From NCBI RefSeq assembly GCF_003605435.1, contig NZ_QXQB01000005.1, forward strand, positions 62,001-126,000: 64,000 nt of DNA, written 5' to 3'. A model generated the notes under the pieces. The model saw only the letters and a list, made by a program, of their open reading frames with translations, did no database searches and was not told where the DNA came from. A program made the translations under genes and the position numbers. The first letter of the stretch is position 1; the number at the start of each line of letters is the position of its first letter. Below, piece by piece: positions 52,060-61,329 of the stretch. This stretch comes from Paenibacillus pinisoli (lineage in GTDB: Bacteria > Bacillota > Bacilli > Paenibacillales > Paenibacillaceae).

Positions 52060-52973
52060 GGATTTGTTTGGTTGTATTTGATCGACCAATAAAGCCGTTC
52101 GCGTAATTGACTCAAACTGTCAAATTCACTTAGCTGGCCTACATGTTGTTCGATAATATCACCGCCAAAGTCATGTATCAATAATCCGTTAAAAACAAGT
52201 TCGGTTATTTCATCAATATTGTAATTGCCAAAGTAGCCTGTCATAAATGCTTTATCAAATTGAAATAATTCACACGCAATCAATGCATGTTCATAGATAA
52301 CGGGAGCAAGTACGGCATCGGCAAAATCAATGATATACAGCTTTTGATCATGGGTAAGCAATAGGTTATCGCCATTCATGTCCCCATGAACAAATACTTT
52401 TTCTCCAAAATCATGAGAATGAATATAATTAAGCCGTTCATTTCTGAAATGCTCTGTATATTTCCCCCATTTTTTTTGCCTGTCTTTATCGTGGATAACA
52501 TCAATACCATTAAAGAAACGGCAAGGCGTGTTAAGTGCATCAGTTATTAAACGCAGCCTCTGACCTATAGTAATCTTCTCTTCAAAAGTAAGGTTTTTAT
52601 TTAACCTATTTATTTCTGTACCATTGACATAATCCATAATCATATATGAAAATCTGTAGTTGTCTTGTATATATCCGCTTGTGACAAGTTTTGGTACAGA
52701 GACACCAAGCGTAATAGCTCTATATATAGCGAATGATTCTGTTTCAAAATCTGTTGTGCTGTCTATGTCGGATTCCTTCGGCGCAAATATTTTGATCACA
52801 TAATCTCCCACTTTAAATACAGCATTCGTACCGGGAGTACAATGTTCTATTTTTGTAAATTGAAGCTTTTCTTTGGCGAATATACATTTTATCAAAGGTT
52901 CAAAGGCAGGGATAGATTGATATAATTTGCCCCATGAATCCCATCCGTTAATTTCGGCCGCAAATAAATTCAT
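52056..52973 (-). CDS. APH-like kinase (phosphotransferase family)
   Basis: 305 residues. N-lobe: GTNAVFKVGDYVIKIFAPKE with the ATP-binding lysine. Catalytic loop VFVHGDMNGDNLLLT (H-G-D-x4-N) and metal motif YIIDFADAVLAPVIYEHALI. YRFSYMIMDYVNG is the hinge. Similar kinases phosphorylate aminoglycosides, fructosamines or choline. Substrate unknown. The gene is much more AT-rich than its GC-rich neighbours, which suggests transfer. Convergent with nfo. Confidence 0.84.
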   Translation of the reverse strand: MNLFAAEINGWDSWGKLYQSIPAFEPLIKCIFAKEKLQFTKIEHCTPGTNAVFKVGDYVIKIFAPKESDIDSTTDFETESFAIYRAITLGVSVPKLVTSGYIQDNYRFSYMIMDYVNGTEINRLNKNLTFEEKITIGQRLRLITDALNTPCRFFNGIDVIHDKDRQKKWGKYTEHFRNERLNYIHSHDFGEKVFVHGDMNGDNLLLTHDQKLYIIDFADAVLAPVIYEHALIACELFQFDKAFMTGYFGNYNIDEITELVFNGLLIHDFGGDIIEQHVGQLSEFDSLSQLRERLYWSIKYNQTNP

Positions 52974-53225
52974 ACTCCTTTACTCCTCAATTCTGCCCGA
53001 ATCAGCATTTCTCCATTTCCATTCTTTAAAATGGGTTCTTGTTCTTTAGATAGTTTAACTGTGTTCTAAAAGCGGTTTCCAGGTATTGTTTGGTTTTAGA
53101 CAATCATGCGGAGCTAACATCAAGCTGTTAGTGGATGTTAAAGTGACGGAATGAGGGCTATGTCACGAAATGTCCTTTTCACTCCTATTACAGCCCCTTT
53201 TGCCCGTAAAAAAGGTATGTTAAAA
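52974..53225. other. Intergenic gap, no gene seen
   Basis: About 250 bp. It has no frame with a ribosome-binding site, and no repeat or RNA is evident apart from the inverted repeat that follows at 53226. Confidence 0.4.
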
Positions 53226-53251
53226 TTGCATTAAATCTATATTTAATGCAA
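53226..53251. promoter_or_regulatory. Perfect inverted repeat upstream of the recombinase gene
   Basis: TTGCATTAAAT-CTAT-ATTTAATGCAA, 11-bp arms with a 4-nt centre, 35 bp before the start codon. No T-run follows, so an operator or a recombinase binding site is likelier than a terminator. The palindrome with an AT centre is also reminiscent of a site for a dimeric regulator. Confidence 0.5.
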
Positions 53252-53286
53252 CTTTGATTGTAAACAACGAGAACAGGTGTGACTTG

Positions 53287-54216
53287 ATGACTTATTCAGC
53301 TGAATCGTATGAGCGGGAGCTTCAATTGTTCCAAATGTACATGAAAGACCGGGAATATGCCAAGGATACCCAGACGGCTTATCTCCATGACCTGAAGCAT
53401 TTTCTGATCAACATAGAGGGCAAGAAAATTACAGAAGTCACGAACATCGACATTATGAACCATCTTACCCTGGTGCGCGAATCCGGAGCGGGTGCCCGCT
53501 ACCGCAACCGATGCCAATCCGCCATCCGCCTCTTCTATAAAGTGATGATCAAGTTTGGTGCGGCATCGGCCAATCCTGCCATGGATATCGAGAAAGCCAA
53601 GGTGGACAAAAACCGCAAGCCTGCTTTTCTGGAGAAGCGGTATCTGGACTCCTGCATGGGAATGATCGGAGGCAAATATCGCGTTCGCGACGTAGCGATT
53701 GTCGCGTTGATGGCGTACGCCGGCCTGCGCGTCAGCGAGATCGTAAAGCTGAATACGATGGACCTCAGCGGAACAACACTCAGCGTTCGCGGCAAGGGCG
53801 ATAAATGGCGCTACATCCCCCTTCCCCGTGAATTGCTGGAGCTGCTGCAGCATTACATGTCCAGCGAGCGGATCGAACCTCGCAACAAAAAGGATGAGCA
53901 TGCGTTTTTTATATCGCAATTCGGACGGCGCATTAGCAAACGGATGGTACAGACGATTACAGAAACGATCTTTGATGCGTTGAAGGAGCACTATCCGCAT
54001 TTGAAGGGGATGCCGCTTTCCTCGCACAAGCTCAGACACTCCTTCGCTACGGATCTGCTTAGAAGCGGCGTAGACCTTCGCGCGGTTCAAGAGCTGCTGG
54101 GACATGAGGATATATCGACGACGCAGATCTATACGCATGTATTGGATGAAACGAAGCAGCGTGCCATGAGTGGCGTTCGCCCTTCCCTGCCGAGCTTTGC
54201 TGCAAATAACTCTTGA
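53287..54216 (+). CDS. Tyrosine recombinase (XerC/XerD-like)
   Basis: 309 residues from ATG 53287 (AGGTGT upstream); an in-frame TTG at 53254 is less likely. N-terminal SAM-like DNA-binding domain (ELQLFQMYMKDREYAKDTQT). Catalytic residues are all visible: Arg in AYAGLRVSEIVKLN, Lys in GKGDKWRYIPLP, His-x2-Arg in SSHKLRHSFATDLL, His in LLGHEDISTTQ and the tyrosine nucleophile in IYTHV. It cuts and rejoins DNA. No phage or island genes adjoin it, so it may serve a chromosomal inversion or resolution system rather than an integrated element. Confidence 0.92.
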   Translation: MTYSAESYERELQLFQMYMKDREYAKDTQTAYLHDLKHFLINIEGKKITEVTNIDIMNHLTLVRESGAGARYRNRCQSAIRLFYKVMIKFGAASANPAMDIEKAKVDKNRKPAFLEKRYLDSCMGMIGGKYRVRDVAIVALMAYAGLRVSEIVKLNTMDLSGTTLSVRGKGDKWRYIPLPRELLELLQHYMSSERIEPRNKKDEHAFFISQFGRRISKRMVQTITETIFDALKEHYPHLKGMPLSSHKLRHSFATDLLRSGVDLRAVQELLGHEDISTTQIYTHVLDETKQRAMSGVRPSLPSFAANNS

Positions 54217-54237
54217 AACTATATATAGCAACCGCGA

Positions 54238-54272
54238 AAAAAGACTGGTTCCCTCTACCAGTCTTCTTTTCT
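54238..54272 (+). terminator. Terminator of the recombinase gene
   Basis: AAGACTGGT, loop TCCCTCT, ACCAGTCTT then CTTTTCTT. Confidence 0.85.
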
Positions 54273-54320
54273 TGCGGAAATGAGCAAAGGCTTCTTCAGT
54301 CTTTCGATTTAGATAGTGTT

Positions 54321-54340
54321 CATAATTATATTTATGTAAA
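54321..54340. repeat. AT-rich near-palindromic element, copy 2
   Basis: Reverse strand TTTACATAAATATAATTATG; relatives at 46741-46762 and 60520-60542. Confidence 0.5.
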
Positions 54341-54354
54341 CTTAATTGCATTAA

Positions 54355-54398
54355 TTAAAAAACGAAGAACGACTGCACCGATTAACGATGCAGTCGTT
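54355..54398 (-). terminator. Terminator of the GH81 glucanase gene
   Basis: Minus strand AACGACTGCA, 11-nt loop, TGCAGTCGTT, then TCTTCGTTTTTT. It lies 22 bp past the glucanase stop. Confidence 0.85.
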
Positions 54399-54419
54399 TG
54401 AAGCCTCATGTATTGCATT

Positions 54420-57400
54420 TTAGTAGCCGTATACCCCGAAGTTATAAAGTGAATAACCATATGCTGTTCCGCGCTCTGTCGCGGTAAGCCGTACATAACG
54501 CCCATTGCCGCTGACCACAATCGATTCCAATCCTCCTGGACCGGTTACCGTGCTGTACAGATCTGTCCAATTCGAGCCGTCACTAGAAGCTTGCAGCTTA
54601 TAGGATTTGCCGTACGCCGTTTCCCAATTGAGCTCAATACGGGTAAGGGTGCGCGTCTGACCCAAGTCTACGCTAATCCACTCATTATCGCTGCCGAGCT
54701 GGGAGGCCCAGCGGGTTCCGCTGTCCCCATCGAAGGCTAAGCTCGCGGCAAACGGTACCTCTATGGAGGAGGCAGCGGCGGTTTTGCCTTGCGACAACAG
54801 CGACTCCGATGGCTGGCTGCCCCCGTCGTAAACCTCTAGCTCATAGATGGAATACCCGTAAGGCGTAGCGCGTTCTGTCGCATACACCCGCACATGACGG
54901 GCGCTGCCATTTACCGCAATCTCATCGACGCCGCCATCCCCTGTCGTTGTGCTATAGGCATCGTTCCAGTTAGAGCCGTCATTAGAGAATTGAATTTTAT
55001 ATGACTTGGCGTAAGCCGCTTCCCAAGTCAGCTTGATGGAGCTGATTGCTTTTTCGCTGCCAAGATCGACAGCAATCCATTGCGGCGCAGCGCTGTATTC
55101 GGATGCCCAGCGGGTTCCGAGATCTCCATCCACTGCGTTGCTGGCAGCAAAAGGCCCTTCAACGCTAGAAGCGGTTATCGGGCGATTAAGCGCCAGATTC
55201 ACGCCAGGCTGTTCCCCGCCTGGATTTTCGCCGTTCGAGCCGTCTCCTCCATCCCATTCCACCCAATCGTCAGCGATCGTTGTGTTTTGCATCGGATTAA
55301 CGGATACAAGAGATTTTGGCCCCACCACGGCTGTGCCAGTAATGCCGGAGCTGTTCCTGAACGTGACCGTTACCGGATTTGCTGTCGGATTCCAAATTTG
55401 CGCCGTGTATTGCCCGTTTTTCTTATATACCGAAGCGCCGCTCCAACCGGTCGCCCAGATCTCGGTTGTTCTCTCGCCGAGCGAAGCCATGCTGTTGACG
55501 AACCAATACGTATTGAAGATTTCGTTGCGCTGCATCGCCGTCGTCTGCCACTTGGCCAGTACGGCTTGCGGATCGCTGAGCGCTTGAATCGGCCATATAA
55601 TATGCTGCCAATCCGTCTCTGGTCCGCCATTGTCAGCTACGAAGCCGGCATACAGCTCAGCGGCCTTGGATTTATTGAAAGCATAGCTCGTCAAGTATTC
55701 GCTGGTCGGCAGCCAGTGGATGCCGTAGATATGCTCATCCTCTCCGCTGAAGAAGGTGCCGTAGAAGTATGATGTGCCGTATACTTGGCCTACCGACTTG
55801 TGAGTCCACTCCGGCAGCCAATTGTCGCCGTCATAGTTGAACCAATATTGCTCGATTGCATTCAGCTCCGTTGTGAAGCCATAGATAGCAGCATCCCGGT
55901 TGGCGGTGTCGCCTGTCAGCAAGCTCCACATATATTGGCCAACCCAGCCGAATAACGATTCGCCAGCCGCTTCCTGGTTGTTGCCGTTCGGATTGTCTGC
56001 ATATCCGCCAGCCCATGAATGGCCTTGATAAGGATCAAAGGCTCGGAAGCGCGGATATAGCGGGTCGCTGTCCGACGGATTCGCATAGTCGCGAATGAGA
56101 TGATCGATCATCGTCCCATAGTCTTGGCGGAACCCGTCATCAAAGGTTGCCAGCACAGCCGAAGCGAACACGTAGTAGCCATACGTGAAATGATGATCCG
56201 TGATGCCGTAGTTGGCGCCGAATTCACTCGTCTTGTAGTACATCGTGCCCCAATGAGGGTCATAGTAGAAGAAATAGTCCTGCTCGCCGTCCGTGTACGT
56301 ATACCAATCGATGAGAATCAATTTGATCCGGCTCAGGAACTTATCCCGCAGCGAGATTTCACCCATCTCATTGGCAGCCAGCGCCCCCATCGCGAGCGGA
56401 TGCAGCCGCTTGCCTTGCCAGTAGGCGTCTGCCGCCATCAGATTGCCGGAGGTCTCTTCATCGAGTATATCCAGATACTCTTTCATTTTCGCGCGCGAGT
56501 ATTCCGGATTGTCAGGTTCGGTGAACTGCGGAATCATGCCGTAGAACCGGTCTGAGGTTGTAAAAGCATTGCCCTCGCGCACCTTCAGCGTACCGCGGAT
56601 CGACGGATACGTATAGGCAGTAAGCGAAGAGGCCGTATACTTCCATTGATGCGGATACAGGGCAAGCAGCGTCTGATTCGAGAAGCCGCTGCGCATCTGC
56701 TGCGTCTGCACCTCGAAATTCGTTGTTACGGAAGCATCCGCAGAATTGTAGCTGTACGTTACGCTCGTGTCCGTCACGAACGCATAAGCGTGCTGGTAGT
56801 AGAAATCAAGAGCCGATGCCGATGGCAGCGAAGCCAGCGATGCATAATGGCCGCCGCTTCCGAGCTGCAGCTTCAGCTTGGCGCCAGCCCTCTGGAACAC
56901 TGTTCCAGGAGGTACGAACATGCCGTAATATCTCGTCTGAATCGTCCCTTGCGGACTGCCGTCTGCATTATCAATTCGGATACCGATCCGGTCGCCGGTG
57001 AACGTCGCTCCGTCAGTCGCAAGAATCGGCGCACCGCTGCCATCTGTAATTTGCGTAATGACGGATGAATACAGCTCTACCGAATTCGCGTCGCTAAAGC
57101 TGCTGAACACATACGGCGATCCTTTGACGAAGGTTACTTTCATCTTATCCGTAGTGTCGTCGCTCAGCACAGCATCTACGGCAAAGTCGCTATAGCCAGT
57201 TACGCGGCTGGACATTTTGGATGTGTTGATATTGTTCGCCATCAAATACAGGTCCGGCGGTCCATCCGCGTTCACTGCGTTGCCCGCGCTGTCGATCCAT
57301 CCGGTGCCCGGATTCAGGATGCTGAGCCCTTGCGGGGTAAAATGGGATTTCAGCGGAAGCGTTATGATAGGATCGCCAAGCGGCTTGATCAGCATCGACT

Positions 57401-58511
57401 GCCACCAGTCGTTGGAGGCGATTGGCGTATTGATATTTGATGTTTTGTATTTGGGGTACTGGGGCTGAGGCATGCCGATATCATTAGTCAGGTAGCTGCC
57501 TTCACCCGCTTGTACGATGCTGCGCTGCGGCAAAGCCGGAATCGGATGCGATGGCTGCGGATGGCCAGCCACATAGTCGTACACTTCAAATTCGAAAAGC
57601 GAATAGCCGAAGCTGGTTGCGCGGCTAATGCCTTTCATCCGGACATATTGACCGGAGGCATAGACTTGAATATCCTGCTTGCCGCCAGCTCCATACAGTT
57701 CTCTGTAGATTGGAGTCCAGTTCAGGGCATTATCCGATACTTCCAGGTCATAAGCGCGGCCTGCGGCTTCCCACTGGAGCACGATTCGCCCAATTGTGCG
57801 CTTGCTGCCTAGATCGACGTAAATCCATTCGTTATTCGTATGATTGGAGCTCCAACGAGTCGATGGATTGCCGTCAGTCGCATGTGCCGGTAGCGTAGAA
57901 TTTGGCGGCAAATAAGCGGATTGCTCATAGGAGGAAGCGATGACCGGCCGATTGAGCGCTACATTCGGACCATACTGCAGAGGCGGCTCATTGATGCCTC
58001 CTGTACCGTATACCTCAAACTCAAAAATCGAATAGCCGTATGCGCTAAGGGCTCTCTCCAGTCCCAATAGGCGGACGAAGCGGCCTTGACCGGCGAGCGC
58101 CAGATCATCGATCCCGCCATCGCCATTTACAACCGTATGAATGTCGGTCCAATTCATCTCATCATTGGAGGTTTGAATTTTGTATGCGCTTGCATAAGCG
58201 CCCTCCCATTGAATTCTGACTCGGTCAATCGTTGCTTGCGCACCCAGATCGACATAGATCCATTCGTTATCCGAGCCCCATGCGCTCGACCATCTTGTGC
58301 CTGTATTCCCGTCAACAGCCTGATTTGGCGTCATGCCGCTTTCGGTTGACGATGCGTAGGCGGTTCGGTTTTGAGACAGCAGATAGGATTCCGCTGCATG
58401 TGCCGCAGTCGGCGAAGTGAGACTAAGCAGCGGCGTGATGAGTGCCGCGGCAAGCATAACAAGCAGTGCCTTCCGTATGCCGGAAGGTTTCGTTCTCTTG
58501 ATTGTCTCCAT
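54420..58511 (-). CDS. Secreted GH81 endo-beta-1,3-glucanase with four F5/8C discoidin domains
   Basis: 1363 residues. Signal peptide of about 40 residues ending TAAHAA. Two discoidin domains follow (about 42-170 and 185-320), each with a TRWSS and WIYVDLG pair and a YGYSIFEFEVY-like end. The GH81 catalytic region is about 335-1085: SNDWWQSMLIKPLG, the acid Asp in YGITDHHFTYGYYVFASA, and WAGGYADNPNGNNQEAAGES with the conserved Glu pair, then LFGWVGQYMWSLLTGD. Two more discoidin domains (about 1110-1235, 1238-1363) end the protein. It digests laminarin, callose or fungal wall glucan; the discoidin domains probably bind polysaccharide. The AraC-type regulator upstream in the same direction likely controls it. 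Confidence 0.93.
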   Translation of the reverse strand: METIKRTKPSGIRKALLVMLAAALITPLLSLTSPTAAHAAESYLLSQNRTAYASSTESGMTPNQAVDGNTGTRWSSAWGSDNEWIYVDLGAQATIDRVRIQWEGAYASAYKIQTSNDEMNWTDIHTVVNGDGGIDDLALAGQGRFVRLLGLERALSAYGYSIFEFEVYGTGGINEPPLQYGPNVALNRPVIASSYEQSAYLPPNSTLPAHATDGNPSTRWSSNHTNNEWIYVDLGSKRTIGRIVLQWEAAGRAYDLEVSDNALNWTPIYRELYGAGGKQDIQVYASGQYVRMKGISRATSFGYSLFEFEVYDYVAGHPQPSHPIPALPQRSIVQAGEGSYLTNDIGMPQPQYPKYKTSNINTPIASNDWWQSMLIKPLGDPIITLPLKSHFTPQGLSILNPGTGWIDSAGNAVNADGPPDLYLMANNINTSKMSSRVTGYSDFAVDAVLSDDTTDKMKVTFVKGSPYVFSSFSDANSVELYSSVITQITDGSGAPILATDGATFTGDRIGIRIDNADGSPQGTIQTRYYGMFVPPGTVFQRAGAKLKLQLGSGGHYASLASLPSASALDFYYQHAYAFVTDTSVTYSYNSADASVTTNFEVQTQQMRSGFSNQTLLALYPHQWKYTASSLTAYTYPSIRGTLKVREGNAFTTSDRFYGMIPQFTEPDNPEYSRAKMKEYLDILDEETSGNLMAADAYWQGKRLHPLAMGALAANEMGEISLRDKFLSRIKLILIDWYTYTDGEQDYFFYYDPHWGTMYYKTSEFGANYGITDHHFTYGYYVFASAVLATFDDGFRQDYGTMIDHLIRDYANPSDSDPLYPRFRAFDPYQGHSWAGGYADNPNGNNQEAAGESLFGWVGQYMWSLLTGDTANRDAAIYGFTTELNAIEQYWFNYDGDNWLPEWTHKSVGQVYGTSYFYGTFFSGEDEHIYGIHWLPTSEYLTSYAFNKSKAAELYAGFVADNGGPETDWQHIIWPIQALSDPQAVLAKWQTTAMQRNEIFNTYWFVNSMASLGERTTEIWATGWSGASVYKKNGQYTAQIWNPTANPVTVTFRNSSGITGTAVVGPKSLVSVNPMQNTTIADDWVEWDGGDGSNGENPGGEQPGVNLALNRPITASSVEGPFAASNAVDGDLGTRWASEYSAAPQWIAVDLGSEKAISSIKLTWEAAYAKSYKIQFSNDGSNWNDAYSTTTGDGGVDEIAVNGSARHVRVYATERATPYGYSIYELEVYDGGSQPSESLLSQGKTAAASSIEVPFAASLAFDGDSGTRWASQLGSDNEWISVDLGQTRTLTRIELNWETAYGKSYKLQASSDGSNWTDLYSTVTGPGGLESIVVSGNGRYVRLTATERGTAYGYSLYNFGVYGY

Positions 58512-58633
58512 CTTGTACCTCCTTATTGGTTTTGAGCCAGGCGCTTACCTGCTCACTAAGAGTGTAAAAGGATAGAGACTCCGGTTGAACTGCACGAATC
58601 AACGGAAAATGTAACAATAATCTGGTCTTCCCG

Positions 58634-60178
58634 TTAAAGTCTCTTTCGATAATCGCCGGGCGACATGCCGGCATAGGTTTTGAACGCTCTGCTGAAATAA
58701 GTCAGACTGTTGTATCCGACGCGTTCCGCCACCTCGTATATTTTAAGCCCGGGTGACAGCAACAGCTCCTTCGCTCGCTTCATTCGTTCCCTGACAAGAT
58801 AGTCGCTGAAGCTTATCCCGGCATGCTCCTTGAACAAATAGCTGAAGTGGCTTTGGGAATAGGAAAAAGCATCGGCTGTTTCCTTCAGCGATATGTCACT
58901 GGACAAGCGCGACTGCACATACTGCTCGATGTCCGGTAGGAGCGGCCATTTGTTGGCATCCTCCTTCTGCTGCATCGTCTCGGACAGCTCGAAAGCCGTT
59001 TTTCTGAGCCAGGATTTGATTTCTCCAATCGTTTCAAGCCGTTCGATGGCAGCAATCTCTGTATAGCCCCATGCTCCGCTTGCAAGCGAATACTCGCCAT
59101 TATCTTGCACGAAGTCCTCCAGCCTGGTCATCAGCAGCATCGTAAAACGGCGGATTTTGGCGGGATCGCCATGGACGCTCGCTTGATTGTACAGCTCGTC
59201 GATCGTGTCGCATACGGCAACCAGGCGATACCGAGTAACGGCATCGAGCAATTCATCGGTCAGCTTTTTGACGTCGGGCGAGTCAGAATGGACCGCAAGC
59301 TTGATATGCCCAGGCGGAATAAGGCGGTTTTTGCCCGCGAACATTTTGCTTTCGATAGCCTCGGCAGCTTCACGGTAAGATTGCGGCAATTCGTTCAGCC
59401 CCCGGACCCCGCTGCCATAAGCCGCTGTTAAGGTAAAATCGGATTGGCTTTGAACGGAGAGACGTATGCGGTCTATCGTCTCCTCCAACGAATCCGGGCT
59501 TCCCGCATACACAAGCGCTCCGCGATTGACGGATAGTCTGCACCCAAAGCCAAAAGCCATGCCTCTTAGCAGATTGCTGAATTGAAGCAGCACCCCGTCC
59601 ATTTTTTTGTGATTGTCCAGCTCCGTATCCAGATGATCGATCTCGATCAGGACCGCATAGTAAGGACCGGAATGAACAACGGGCATATAAGTGTCCAGCA
59701 GCTTGTGCAGTGTATCGTCTGCCATCGTCCCTTCCAGAAGACGGCGGAGCATGTCTTGCCTTATGAGACTATAATTCGGCATTGTCCGCTCAGGCTGGCG
59801 CTCCTCTTCCAGGTCCGTCAAGATCATGCGGACTTTCTCGGCGATCTCGCGTTCATCCACGGGCTTGAGCAAGTAGCCATCCGCTTTAAGATGCAGCGCC
59901 TGCTTGGCAAAGTCAAAATTTTGATGGCCGCTTATAAATAACGTTTTTAACGCAGGCTGCACTTCTATAGAAAGCCGGGCCAGCTCGATTCCCGACATTA
60001 TGGGCATTTTGATATCGGTTATTAAGAGATCGATCTTATGATTCTGAATATAGCGAAGCGCAGCCGTCGAACGTCCCGTGCACAGCACAAGCTCGACGCC
60101 CAGCGTATGCCACGGCACCAGTTTTTGCATGCCGATCAGATCGTAAGGCTCATCATCAACAAGGACAGCTTTGTACAT
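58634..60178 (-). CDS. YesN-type response regulator with AraC domain
   Basis: 514 residues. Receiver domain with VDDEPYDLIGM, phospho-acceptor Asp55 in DLLITDIKMPIMSG, switch SGHQNFDFA and the Lys in YLLKPVDER. Long middle region (about 135-405). C-terminal AraC domain with LKETADAFSYSQSHFSYLFK and IYEVAERVGYNSLTYFSRAF. No histidine kinase gene adjoins it in this window, unusual for the YesM/YesN type, so its partner lies elsewhere. It is placed directly before the glucanase gene in the same orientation. A cre box lies 83 bp upstream of its start. Confidence 0.92.
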   Translation of the reverse strand: MYKAVLVDDEPYDLIGMQKLVPWHTLGVELVLCTGRSTAALRYIQNHKIDLLITDIKMPIMSGIELARLSIEVQPALKTLFISGHQNFDFAKQALHLKADGYLLKPVDEREIAEKVRMILTDLEEERQPERTMPNYSLIRQDMLRRLLEGTMADDTLHKLLDTYMPVVHSGPYYAVLIEIDHLDTELDNHKKMDGVLLQFSNLLRGMAFGFGCRLSVNRGALVYAGSPDSLEETIDRIRLSVQSQSDFTLTAAYGSGVRGLNELPQSYREAAEAIESKMFAGKNRLIPPGHIKLAVHSDSPDVKKLTDELLDAVTRYRLVAVCDTIDELYNQASVHGDPAKIRRFTMLLMTRLEDFVQDNGEYSLASGAWGYTEIAAIERLETIGEIKSWLRKTAFELSETMQQKEDANKWPLLPDIEQYVQSRLSSDISLKETADAFSYSQSHFSYLFKEHAGISFSDYLVRERMKRAKELLLSPGLKIYEVAERVGYNSLTYFSRAFKTYAGMSPGDYRKRL

Positions 60179-60260
60179 CCGTCAACACGCCCTTCCCCTA
60201 TCATCGTGTGAATGCTTTCTGTTGCGCATCGTGGCAGTTAACAAAGCTATTTCGTCTATT

Positions 60261-60274
60261 TGAGAACGCTTTCA
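60261..60274. promoter_or_regulatory. cre box upstream of the response regulator gene
   Basis: TGAGAACGCTTTCA matches the CcpA consensus at 13 of 14 positions and is nearly palindromic. It would place the regulator, and through it the glucanase, under catabolite repression. Apart from this and the elements at 60520 and 60647, the gap from 60179 to 60724 holds nothing I recognise. Confidence 0.65.
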
Positions 60275-60519
60275 ATCATCATAATCCCCCTTCCTCATCA
60301 TTTAGTGCGAGATCATAATTACGTGATCTGTCATTTCCTCATAAATTGTCTTTATTGTCGCCTACCTGCTCCTTTTCCGTCAAATCAGGAGTAAGCCCTC
60401 TATTTCATTATCGAAGAAATCGAATGCGGAATGAAGATGCAGCTCCTATAATTAACAAGGTTAATTAATAATGATTAATGACACTAATCACTTTTCTAGT
60501 ATGGGACAATCAATTTTAA

Positions 60520-60542
60520 TTACATAATTATATTTATGTTAA
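60520..60542. repeat. AT-rich near-palindromic element, copy 3
   Basis: TTACATAATTATATTTATGTTAA; its reverse strand matches the copies at 46741 and 54321. The near dyad is TTACATAA/TTATGTTAA. Confidence 0.5.
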
Positions 60543-60646
60543 CTAAATGGATGAAGTTGTATTATTATGGTTAAACAAACATACCCGTCTGATTTATTCC
60601 GAAATGACAATAGAAGCTAATTACTGAGTCAACCGCCACATTTGAA

Positions 60647-60676
60647 TGAAAAAAACCTTCCCGAATGGGAAGGCTT
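60647..60676 (-). terminator. Terminator of the flavodoxin-like gene
   Basis: Minus strand CCTTCCC-ATTC-GGGAAGG followed by a seven-T run, about 50 bp past the stop at 60725. Confidence 0.88.
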
Positions 60677-60724
60677 CATGCAAGTCCTTTTAAGTTGAAC
60701 TGCCTTTATTTCACTTTTCAGCTA

Positions 60725-61273
60725 TCACTCCTCTAATCGCTCCTCCCACCCCTTGCGAATGGCATCGACGGCTGCTAGCGCAGCATGGTCTTGTGAAATA
60801 TCGCCGGGACGATTGCCTCTGCCCAGCACATATCCCTCAAAGGCTGTGCCCGTATACTGGAATATATACTGGAATTGCTGAACAAGCGGAATCCCTTTCA
60901 GATGGGGGGCATCATCGCCTACCCCAAGCACCCATGCGGATTTGGCGGATAGCTTGGCGAGAAATTCCGCTTTATTTTCCCTTAATGATTGGGACCAGCG
61001 ATCTATGAAGGTTTTGGTCAACCCTGAAGGGCCATACCAATAGATTGGCGTGGCAAATACAAGTTTGTCCTGCTCCAGCACCCTCTTGATTATCGCATGA
61101 TAATCATCATTGGGATAAGCTCCCTTGTCGCTATGCCGATAGTCTTGAATCGGTTGAATGTCGTACTCAGACAAATAGATATGATCGGCTTCGAAGCCGT
61201 CAACCAGCCGCTTGGCCAGCTGCTCCGAATTGCCGCTGCGGCGCGAGCTGCCGTAGATCACTGCGATTCCCAT
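60725..61273 (-). CDS. Flavodoxin-fold NAD(P)H-dependent FMN reductase-like protein
   Basis: 182 residues. The FMN phosphate loop is GSSRRSGNSEQLAKRLVDGF near the N-terminus. The isoalloxazine-contacting segment FATPIYWYGPSGLTKTFIDR follows, with the SLRENKAEF helix behind. This is the pattern of the NADPH-dependent FMN reductase/flavodoxin family (for example, iron-sulfur flavoprotein-like or azoreductase-like enzymes). It passes electrons from NAD(P)H to flavin or quinone-type acceptors. It follows the ATP-grasp gene by about 57 bp in the same direction, so it may share its transcript. The exact substrate is unknown. Confidence 0.87.
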   Translation of the reverse strand: MGIAVIYGSSRRSGNSEQLAKRLVDGFEADHIYLSEYDIQPIQDYRHSDKGAYPNDDYHAIIKRVLEQDKLVFATPIYWYGPSGLTKTFIDRWSQSLRENKAEFLAKLSAKSAWVLGVGDDAPHLKGIPLVQQFQYIFQYTGTAFEGYVLGRGNRPGDISQDHAALAAVDAIRKGWEERLEE

Positions 61274-61329
61274 TGCAAGCCTCCTTATGATGGAGAAAGT
61301 GGTGTCTCTGCATCATTTAATGGCATTAA

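Noticed and set aside
53296..54351. 351-codon minus-strand frame opposite the recombinase gene
   Set aside because: The plus-strand frame has every catalytic residue of tyrosine recombinases. The antisense frame has no recognisable domain.
55080..55772. 230-codon plus-strand frame inside the GH81 gene
   Set aside because: It is antisense to a gene with clear domains along its full length and has an implausible composition.
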